Position numbers and translations under genes: made by a program
Source of the DNA: an uncultured Eggerthella sp.
GTDB lineage: Bacteria; Actinomycetota; Coriobacteriia; Coriobacteriales; Eggerthellaceae
DNA: 64,000 nucleotides
Direction: 5' to 3'
Assembly: GCA_900542265.1 (NCBI GenBank)
Contig: UQML01000009.1
Span: 1-64,000 of the forward strand
Notes under the pieces: model-generated
Databases searched by the model: none
Told to the model about the DNA's origin: nothing
Seen by the model: only the letters and a program-made list of their open reading frames with translations
Part shown: positions 51,008 through 59,800 of the stretch, piece by piece
Layout: every line of letters starts with the position of its first letter
Numbering within the stretch: position 1 is the stretch's first letter

Positions 51008-54000
51008 ATGGAGCACATTGGTAAGAAAAGCTTGCTGGTAACGCTTGCATTTATTCTGGCTTCAACCCTCATGATCCCTCTGGGGGGGGGTTCTCAACGA
51101 GTTGCTTGGGCGGATGAAATAAACCAAACAGATGGTATAAAAGCGCAAAATGAAGGTAAATCGAACGACCAAGAAAACCTTGGAACACTCAATATCACTT
51201 CAGGGCGTGCTCATATTGTGTCTACAAATGGGAATACCGTTGTGTATTCATTTCCGAATTTGACAGTTAATTGTTCGGATGCATCAAAGAAGTTCTCTTC
51301 TATCACGGTTCAATTCACTTCTGCTATTGGGAACAATGATCTTATCGGCTTTGACAAAAATCATAATCCAACGGTAACAACGATTGATGCAGCTGATACA
51401 AGTGCTGGCTTTGTAGCATATGGCGGGAGCAAACATGGCAACCGTTCGATCAATAACGAAAAGGGTGCAACAGCAGCTGAGTGGCAAACGTTTTTGCGTA
51501 ACTATCTGACCATTCAATTAGCAAATAAGGAGAACAGCGCTACATTGAGAATGATCGTAAGTCCAACACCAGTAACTGAGACATACGATTTCCGTGCAGA
51601 GACTGGACATTATTATAAGTATGTTCATGTTCCGGGTAGCAGCTCTAAAGCTCAGACAGTCTCATGGCATACTGCTTATGAAGCGGCGGCGAATTCAACG
51701 TATATGGGGATGCAAGGCTATCTCGTAACAGTCACTTCAGAGGCTGAACAAAAATTTATTTCTGCGCTGATCAACTCACGTACTTGGATTGGTGGCACGT
51801 CGTGGCCTACTTACACTGGTGTGGCAAATAGTCATCCGCAATCCTCAGGTTCGGGAAAGCCAGTTTCTTACTACTGGGTTTGTGGACCTGAGAAGGGCCA
51901 ATTGATTGCAAGTGGAAATGCGGCTTCGGGTGGTTTCAATACTTCAGCATCAAGTAGAGGTATGTACGCATATTTTACGGGTTCAGAACCTAATAACGCT
52001 TCAGGCATTGGCACGATAAACGGGGATGATCGGGGCGAAGCCTTTATTCATATGTATGAGAATGGTACATGGAACGACTATCCTGATACCCCTTATGGTG
52101 GCAGCCATTATGTGCAAGGATACATTATCGAATACGGTGGTATGGAGGGCGATAAAAAGCCTGATACTGGCGATAACACTGGTGGCTCAGGAGACGTTGA
52201 TATCGATCTCGATTTAGAAGTTAATATTGATATCACGCTTACCAAGCCGGATCGCATCGTAACTGAAGTTAAAGACACAGTGGTTGGACAGCCGGTTGTA
52301 GTTAAAGACACTGCTGCATCAGGTGAGGTAGTCACTATTGTTGGCTATGACGATAAAGGTCTTGAAAAGACAGAACCAACAAAGGTTGAACATATATTTA
52401 AGAAGCTTAAGCCAAATGCTTCAGGTGCTGCGGATACTGATTGGATAGAAGTGCCTGAAGATGAACTGCTTGATGGAGTTCCCTATCATGCAGGAACTTA
52501 TAAGGTGTTTTCTAATGCAATTTATTCCAAGCTTCAAAATGAGGATCCTGTTCCTTATGACCAAGGTTCAGCAACCTTTACTATTGCTCCAAAAGAAATT
52601 GATGTAACTACGACAGCCACATCGCCAACTGACCCTTCTGCTCCTGATGCAACACAGCCTGCAGAAATTGAGGACATAAATGGCGCAAAGATAGAAGTGG
52701 CACCGCGTAATTTTGATAAGGTTTACGACGGTACAACCGATTGGCTCGGTGCACAGAACTTTAATATTTCTGATGCGTTAGTAAACAATGGCCAGGCTTA
52801 CGTGGCCTTTACTGCGGCTGCTTACGATAATGCAGATAGCGGCAAGCGCTCGCTTGTGTTGGAAGGTGTTGAGCTTAAAGGGAAGAACGCTGGCGACTAC
52901 ACGATTAAAGGAATCACGGCTGATAAGAAGTTGACGGTTCAAGGTGCTATCACGCCGCGTGATTTGGTTGTTTCGACATCATACGTAGTTCGTGGATTGC
53001 CTGTGACTACGTGGAAAACGGGCGTGCCTATGACGGATGGCTCGGTGACTAGTCCTTTGACTTCTGATCTCTTTGCTCATAACGTTGGTACTGCAATGCA
53101 GGCACAAGTCCAGCTCGTAAATGGTAAGCGCGTATGGCCAGACAATCTTGTTGCTCCTACTGATACTGTGGTCGACGTATTGGGTATTGCTTCCTATACC
53201 TCAAAGACCAAAGGTGGTTTGACGCTTCTGTCGAGCAATCCTCAAAAAGGGGCGTATCAGTTAATTCCAAACTTTAGCAAGGTCGCTCAAGCGAGCGATG
53301 GACAGTTCTACACCAATAAAGAAGTGAGCGGAGCTGATGTTATCTCCGTGATGGTGCACAACTATCGCGTAATCTTCAACAATGGGGTTTTGTCCGTTGA
53401 GGGCGCTCAGCCTAACAATTTGACCGAAGACGAAAACGGAAATCCTGATCCTATTGTCATCACTAAACCAGTAACAGATCCTGACAAGCCGGGCACTAAG
53501 CCAGTGGGTGAGGACGAGATCAAAGATATCATCAATGATCATTTCGATCCTGACCCAAGCAATCCAACCAATGTGATCCCTGAGGATGTAGATCCTATTA
53601 TCACGATCACCAAGGGCGGTATCGTACTCGATGAGATTGATCCTACCGAGCCTGGTGAGTATCACATCCATGTGGTTTATCCGGATCCTGATGGAACGGA
53701 TACCGAGGTGGATATTGTCTACATTATTGAGCCTGAAGATACTCCAAGTGAAACAACACAGGTGTATACCGTGTCTACTAAGATCAAGGGTGTTGTTAAT
53801 GGTGCGGTAATAACGCCAACACAGAATGTCGAGAAGGGTGCATCAGCTCATGTTGAGTGGACCGCCCCTAACTACGCTTACGTTGCTTTGGTTGAAGTTG
53901 ACGGTAAGACAGTTGCTAATACCGGATCTTTTGATTTTGCTGATGTGGCAGCCAATCATGAGGTTGTTGTCACTTTTGCTGATATGCCAGACATTGAGGG

Positions 54001-55936
54001 AAGTTCCACCAATGGTTTCTATACCATTACCGTCAACAAGTACGGTGGTTCTAAAGGTGTTACGGTAAGTCCTTCACAAGTTGTGACGAGTGGCAAAGCA
54101 AGCCAGATTACCTGGCAGCCTGAGGAGGGGTACAAAGTTACCTCAGTCATGATTGATGGCAAGCCGATTGACTCATCGATCATAGAGCGAGGAAGCTACA
54201 CGTTTGCGGAAGTTTCAGCGAACCATGTGGTTGATGTAATTTTTGCACCGGTTGATTCTCAGACCAAAATGAGCCAAACCGACCTTTTGATATCGACTCA
54301 AATTGTGGGTGGGCCAGGTAATATCACGGGTGGTTCGACCGTCTCTAAAGGTGAAAGCTATGACGTTGCGTGGAATCCTGTGATTCAAACTACAACTGAT
54401 CCCGATGACCCAACGTATGCCGTCTACGAAGTAGAAAAGATTGAAGTAAATGGCGTTGAGGCTGCAGGATCCAATGATATGCATCTGACGCTCGACAATA
54501 TTAAAGAGAACAAAAACGTTGTCGTTACCATGAAGCCCGTTATCTACAATGTTTCAATTTTGACGTATGGTAATGGTAGTGCCTCTCCATCGGCAAGCTT
54601 CTATAAGGGTCAAAAGTATATGGGAATCGCCGCTGTGCCTCATAGCGGATCTCATATTTCTTATATTGAAGTCGATGGAGTAAAGCAGTTTGATGAACGT
54701 GATAATCAAAATGGCGCAAGTGGCCAAAGTGCCTTGAATGTTCTTTCGCAGAGTGTTACTACTGCTTTGGGTGCGTCTTTAACTAAAGCGGGTGTTGTAC
54801 CAGCCGATAAACCAGCTGATAATGCAGTAGTGTCTGAAGCAGGCAACGTTACTAATGCAGCAACCGATCCTGTCATCGACTCGGCTACCAAGGGAGATTC
54901 AGTAGAGGGCGCAGCTTCTGATGAAAATTCGGCTTCAGAAAGTTCTGGAGAGGTAGCTTCCTCTGAAAACGCTGCGTTTGATGTTGAGACCCAAGCAACA
55001 GCGTTGGTAACTACGACGGCAGAGGCAACAGCGGCAGTCTATGCTCCCGAAAATACTACTATTAAGGCTGCTAATACACAAACGCTCGATATGGATTTCG
55101 AAGGTATTGCTAAACCTCATGTGGTAAAGGTGTACTTTGCAGAAGGTACCAGCCAGGTAAATCCTGATGAAATTCAAAATAAGGGAAATGTTGTAACGAT
55201 CATTCCTGGCATTGAAGGTGGTCCCGGTCAGATTACCGGAGGTGGCGTAGTTGACAAAGATGACCCGGGCACTATTACCTGGACGCTTCCTGATGGATAT
55301 GAAACCGAAGCAATCGTGATTGATGGCACTTCTTATCCAGTAGATCCCGATACTAAAACTATTGATCTGAAAAATCCTGAGTACAGCAAGCTGCTTGATC
55401 CGAATACTGACCACACCTTTACGGTGGAGGTCACCAAGCGTGTGCCTGGTGATGATGTTTTACCTGAGCCACGCGTTCCAAGTGATTCTGACGCGACTGA
55501 TACCTTTACGGTTTCTACTAAATTGACGGGTGGTCCTGGCACTATCAGCGCAACTGGCATTATTAAAGCGGGTGATCCTTACACGGTGACCTGGAGTGCT
55601 GGTGAGGCATCAGGGGTGAAATATCGTGTTGCAAAGGTTCTGATAGATGGGGTAGAGCAGCCAAGCTTATTACATGCAACTTCCTACACCTTTGAGGATC
55701 TTGCCGCCAATCACACCATCGAGGTGATTCTCGAAGCTATTCCACAGGAACAGGATCCAGCCAACAATAATGACCAGACTGACGGCAAAGATAAGTCCAA
55801 CCAGGATAAAACCAACACGTCTTCTTCGACTTCTAAGACGGCAGACAGTGCTCCCATGCTGCCACTTCTCATGATGAGCGTTCTGGCAGCAAGCGTTTTA
55901 GTTGTAATGAGAAAGGTGACTAGCAAGAAGAATTAA
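51008..55936 (+). CDS. large surface protein with C-type-lectin-like domain (adhesin 1)
   Basis: This 1642-residue exported protein has a signal peptide ending near AWADE. A C-type-lectin-like domain at about 195-385 includes SWHTAYEAA, GYLVTVTSEAEQ, TWIGGT, SEPNNASG, GTWNDYPD and IIEYGG. A YDG-type domain (FDKVYDGTTDW) follows, then about six beta-rich repeats of roughly 80 residues with GGPG.I and EVDG patterns. It ends with a hydrophobic helix and Lys-rich end. No LPXTG is seen. A run of nine G at 51082-51090 in codons 25-28 makes it a candidate phase-variable gene. Adhesin 2 downstream is its paralogue. Confidence 0.88.
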   Translation: MEHIGKKSLLVTLAFILASTLMIPLGGGSQRVAWADEINQTDGIKAQNEGKSNDQENLGTLNITSGRAHIVSTNGNTVVYSFPNLTVNCSDASKKFSSITVQFTSAIGNNDLIGFDKNHNPTVTTIDAADTSAGFVAYGGSKHGNRSINNEKGATAAEWQTFLRNYLTIQLANKENSATLRMIVSPTPVTETYDFRAETGHYYKYVHVPGSSSKAQTVSWHTAYEAAANSTYMGMQGYLVTVTSEAEQKFISALINSRTWIGGTSWPTYTGVANSHPQSSGSGKPVSYYWVCGPEKGQLIASGNAASGGFNTSASSRGMYAYFTGSEPNNASGIGTINGDDRGEAFIHMYENGTWNDYPDTPYGGSHYVQGYIIEYGGMEGDKKPDTGDNTGGSGDVDIDLDLEVNIDITLTKPDRIVTEVKDTVVGQPVVVKDTAASGEVVTIVGYDDKGLEKTEPTKVEHIFKKLKPNASGAADTDWIEVPEDELLDGVPYHAGTYKVFSNAIYSKLQNEDPVPYDQGSATFTIAPKEIDVTTTATSPTDPSAPDATQPAEIEDINGAKIEVAPRNFDKVYDGTTDWLGAQNFNISDALVNNGQAYVAFTAAAYDNADSGKRSLVLEGVELKGKNAGDYTIKGITADKKLTVQGAITPRDLVVSTSYVVRGLPVTTWKTGVPMTDGSVTSPLTSDLFAHNVGTAMQAQVQLVNGKRVWPDNLVAPTDTVVDVLGIASYTSKTKGGLTLLSSNPQKGAYQLIPNFSKVAQASDGQFYTNKEVSGADVISVMVHNYRVIFNNGVLSVEGAQPNNLTEDENGNPDPIVITKPVTDPDKPGTKPVGEDEIKDIINDHFDPDPSNPTNVIPEDVDPIITITKGGIVLDEIDPTEPGEYHIHVVYPDPDGTDTEVDIVYIIEPEDTPSETTQVYTVSTKIKGVVNGAVITPTQNVEKGASAHVEWTAPNYAYVALVEVDGKTVANTGSFDFADVAANHEVVVTFADMPDIEGSSTNGFYTITVNKYGGSKGVTVSPSQVVTSGKASQITWQPEEGYKVTSVMIDGKPIDSSIIERGSYTFAEVSANHVVDVIFAPVDSQTKMSQTDLLISTQIVGGPGNITGGSTVSKGESYDVAWNPVIQTTTDPDDPTYAVYEVEKIEVNGVEAAGSNDMHLTLDNIKENKNVVVTMKPVIYNVSILTYGNGSASPSASFYKGQKYMGIAAVPHSGSHISYIEVDGVKQFDERDNQNGASGQSALNVLSQSVTTALGASLTKAGVVPADKPADNAVVSEAGNVTNAATDPVIDSATKGDSVEGAASDENSASESSGEVASSENAAFDVETQATALVTTTAEATAAVYAPENTTIKAANTQTLDMDFEGIAKPHVVKVYFAEGTSQVNPDEIQNKGNVVTIIPGIEGGPGQITGGGVVDKDDPGTITWTLPDGYETEAIVIDGTSYPVDPDTKTIDLKNPEYSKLLDPNTDHTFTVEVTKRVPGDDVLPEPRVPSDSDATDTFTVSTKLTGGPGTISATGIIKAGDPYTVTWSAGEASGVKYRVAKVLIDGVEQPSLLHATSYTFEDLAANHTIEVILEAIPQEQDPANNNDQTDGKDKSNQDKTNTSSSTSKTADSAPMLPLLMMSVLAASVLVVMRKVTSKKN
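51082..51090 (+). repeat. G9 homopolymer in adhesin 1 coding sequence
   Basis: Nine consecutive G encode Gly-Gly-Gly at the end of the signal peptide. One more G gives a frame ending GGC GGA TGA; one fewer gives CGG ATG AAA TAA. Either change stops translation within about 15 codons. The paralogue at 56880 has no such run. Confidence 0.9.
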
Positions 55937-55987
55937 GCCGAGAATACACCAAAGTGCTTAAAAGCTTTGGTAAAGGCTAGCCAATAA

Positions 55988-56075
55988 CTATTTAGTATCG
56001 AAGTTTGGCGATGGGAATTCGCGGGTTTGTAAGTCAGGTGAGGCTTTCAGAATCTGCGATACCCCATCGCCTTCT
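55988..56075. repeat. inverted pair of GGCGATGGG octamers after adhesin 1
   Basis: GGCGATGGG (56007-56015) and CCCATCGCC (56063-56071) face each other 47 bp apart, 70 bp after the adhesin stop. They could form a loose stem. A separate ACCAAAG...CTTTGGT hairpin (about 55950-55974) follows the stop codon. Neither has a U-tract. Confidence 0.5.
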
Positions 56076-56176
56076 TGTCTCTTGTCTATCAAGATTAGGG
56101 AGTCGGTCGGTATGGGTAGAGTTTTATGGCACAATACTAGCTTGATAGATTTCGATGTTAGGTGAAATGCAGGGTA

Positions 56177-56728
56177 ATGGACAAAGCAGTTGCGCACAAC
56201 AAAATAAAGAAGCCAAAAGGCGCGCGCATACAAAAGCGTAAGCTATCAAGGCATTCTAAAAGAGAATTAATTTCAGCTGATGGAAAACCCTATTCCAAAT
56301 GGCAGCGCCGGACGCGTACTCTTTGCATTATTCTTCTTGTATATGCATCACTTGAAATAGCATCCGGCATTGTATTTGTTTGTTTGGGACAGTTTGCACA
56401 GTTCTATTTAAGTGATGTTGCTGGCGGCTTATCAATTACGCTTGATACGCTTATTTTTGGATGCTACAACTTGATTATGGCGTTATTAGGTTTGCATGGC
56501 GCAAAGAATCCTAAAAAGATTGGGATCTTTTTCTGGGCTGTTTTGATTGATGCGGTTTTAATGAGCTGGCAAGTTGCTTCAGATATCTCCGTTGGGCATT
56601 TAGAGATTTCATCATCAATTACCTTTGCTATTTGTATGGCGTTTGCGGTGTGCGCTTGGAACGTGCGCGGGCAGACGGGATACTTCGACAACCATCCTAT
56701 GCCTGAGAACGAAAATGCAACCAAATAG
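56177..56728 (+). CDS. small four-helix membrane protein, unknown function
   Basis: This protein of about 183 residues has a Lys/Arg-rich cytoplasmic N-terminus. Four predicted membrane helices follow (TLCIILLVYASLEIASGIVF; LDTLIFGCYNLIMALLGL; GIFFWAVLIDAVLMSW; SITFAICMAFAVCAW). No family was recognised. A GTG at 56162 is an alternative start; neither start has an ideal ribosome-binding site. It lies between two adhesin paralogues and may aid their export or be unrelated. Confidence 0.7.
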   Translation: MDKAVAHNKIKKPKGARIQKRKLSRHSKRELISADGKPYSKWQRRTRTLCIILLVYASLEIASGIVFVCLGQFAQFYLSDVAGGLSITLDTLIFGCYNLIMALLGLHGAKNPKKIGIFFWAVLIDAVLMSWQVASDISVGHLEISSSITFAICMAFAVCAWNVRGQTGYFDNHPMPENENATK

Positions 56729-56834
56729 GTAAATAAGTGGAATAAAACACATCTTTTTTGTCATAAAATACTTATTTCGCTTTATCTCAAAGAAGCGCGT
56801 TGTTATGATGAAGACTGACTTAAAATCGGGCTAA

Positions 56835-56879
56835 AGCAGAGCGCATGCATGGTTTGCCTCTGCTTGAAAGTAGGTCATC
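56835..56879 (+). promoter_or_regulatory. adhesin 2 leader hairpin and ribosome-binding site
   Basis: AGCAGAG and CTCTGCT pair around about 15 bases and are followed by TGAAAGTAGGTCATC and the ATG. The layout matches the adhesin 1 leader. Confidence 0.45.
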
Positions 56880-59800
56880 ATGCAACGCATTTTGAAGAAG
56901 AGTGCGTATAGCGCTCTCGCAATTATCCTGGCAGTGTCTCTTATGCTGCCGCTTAGCGGGATTAGCTTTCAGTCTGCTTGGGCAGATGAAGTGCAATCGC
57001 AAGCAGACCTGGCAGGTCAAGCAGACCCATCGCCATCTGATCAATCAGATACATTAACTATTAAGGCGGGAGCGGCTACGCCTATTGCTCCTGGTTCTAA
57101 CACCTATGCATTTCCACATTTGCAGGTGTTTTCGAATTCTCCTGACAGATTAATCAAATCAATTACGGTGCAGTTTACCTCAGCCATCACTACCGCAGAT
57201 GAAGTAAATTTCACGCCATCGGGAAACTTTGTCATATGGGACGCAACAAAGCATGGCAATAAATCAGTTAATAATGCGCAAGGTGCTACACCAAGTGAGT
57301 GGGAAACTTATCTACGCAACAATCTCACCATCACGTTATCGGACGCAACAACAACTAAGAGTTTGCGCATGATTGCAAGCTTTGATCCGGTAACACGTAC
57401 CTTTGATTACAACTCGCTTAATGGCCACTACTACGAGGTGGGTAAAACAGCTTCAGGAGCGGTGGATACCTCAAAGAGCTGGGATCAGGCATTGCGGGCG
57501 GCTGAGCAGCATGAATATATGGGCATGAAAGGGTATTTGGTTACCATAACGAGTAGAGAAGAGCAGGATTTTGTTTTCTCGCTTGTGCATGCTGACACGT
57601 GGATGGGTGGTACGTGTGATGACACGTATACCATGCGTAGTTCTGCATGGGCTCAGAATTATCGCTATGGCGCGTCAGACTATCCTGACCGTTGGGCAGA
57701 CGGTGCAACTTATCATGCGGGTGCCTATAGTCAGTACTATTGGGTGTCTGGTCCTGAAGCTGGCATCAAAATGGGCGAGTGCATGTCCAATGTTAATCGG
57801 AGGCCAGCCACTGATCCCTTAACAGGTGAACCTATGTTTATGTTCTGGGCAAGCCCTCAGCCTGATGGATATAGTACGGGTGAGAAATGGATGCAGCTTG
57901 CGGTGACCTTAGGGACATCGGCTGGTGACACGCACGGCGAGTGGAACGATTTACCCATTGATTATGGTGCTGGAACGCTGAAATATGTTATCGAGTATGG
58001 CGATATGCCAGGTGATGTTGATGATGATAGCGGCTCAGGATCAGGGGATGCCAATGTTGATGTGTATGTAAAAGTTGACATTAATGTTGATCCAACTGGA
58101 AAGACTATTACAACCGAGGCTGAAGATATAACCGTTGGAAACCCGCTTCGTATTCAAGAGAATGCCAACGGTGGTGACGTTGAGACCATCATTGGCAAGA
58201 AGGATGAGGGTAAGGTAGAACCCGCAACGATTACGCGTACGTTCTATCAGCTTAAAGAGGGAGGCAATCCAAAAGATCCGAGCTCATGGATAAAGCTTGA
58301 TAGTGAACCAACCCATGCAGGTACCTATAAAGTCGAGTCAAATGCCACGTATCAAACAGCATATACTAAAGACGATGGGACAACCCAAGAAGCAATTCCT
58401 TATACGCAAGGAAGCGCTACGTTCAAGATTAAGCCCAAGGCTCTTGATGTGACCAAACCAGCAACTTCGTCGGATCCGTCAAACCCTGATAGTACGCCTG
58501 ATGCTACACACGAGATAGAGATTAAAGACGTTGATCCTAATGACCCTACTAATCCTGACGGGGTGACACAGGTTGCTGCAGGTCGTACCTACACAAAGGT
58601 CTACGATGGTACAACCAAGGGAGCGGCAGGATCGCTCAATATTTCTGATCTTGTTGTTCCCGGCGCTCAGGCTTATTTGTCATACGCTTCTGCAACGTAC
58701 GAAAAGGCAGCAACGGGTAGTGGTGTGCAGCTTGTGTTGCATGGCGTGCAAGTTAAAGGACTTGATAGTGCTGACTATACCATTGCAGGGTTAACCTCCA
58801 CCGGCGACTTGACCGTTGCAGGCTCAATTGTTCCGCGTGATCTGGTTATCTCATCGGCCTATACGCAAAACAACAAGCCAATTGTTTCTTGGATTGAAGG
58901 CATCGCTCTTGCGACTACGCCTGATCCGTCGGGACTCTTAGGCGGTCTTTATGCTAATAATGCGATTGCATACATAGAGGGCAGTGCGACCAAAACAGAA
59001 ACCGTGGGCGACATTACGTGGCCAGTGGAGTGGCCTGAAAATATGTTGGCGCCAGGTGATTCGCTTGATGCTGTTTTGGGTGATGTAACCTATGCGGCGA
59101 CAACACGAGGCGGCCTTGTCTTGCAGCCAGCTAATCCTCAAAAGGGAACGTATACACTTGCCCCAAGCTTTGCAAAAGTTGAGCAAGCAAGCGATGGGGT
59201 TTACTACACGCAAGATGGCAATTATCGTGTGATATATAAGAACGCTGAGCTTGCCGTTGTGGACAGACCCGTCAATAACTTAACGCAAGATGAAAACGGC
59301 AATCCTGATCCTCTGACGATTACAGAAAAGATCAAGGATCCAGGAACTCCGCCCGTGACTAAAGACGACATTCAAAAGATAGTGGATGACGTATATGGTT
59401 CTGATTCGAGCAATCCAAGTGATCCTGATGATCCCAACGACCCCAATAAAGGATCGGTTCCTGAGGGTGTCGATCCTATCATCACCATCAAAAAGGGTGG
59501 CGTGGTAGTTGACGAGATTGATCCAACACGTCCTGGTGAATATGTGATTACGGTTGTCTATCCTGATCCTAAGGGCACAGATATTGAAGTTGATATCGAA
59601 TATGTGATTGAGGGTAACCCATCGCCAGCTGATCCTAACACGCAAGTATTTAGCATCTCAACTAAGCTCAAGGGTGCGGTTGAGGGTGCAAGTATGAGTC
59701 CTTCACAAACGGTCGGCAAGGGATCAACAGCTACGGTGTCGTGGCAACCTGGTCCCTATAGCTACGTGGCACTTGTTGAAATTGATGGCAAAGTCATGAG

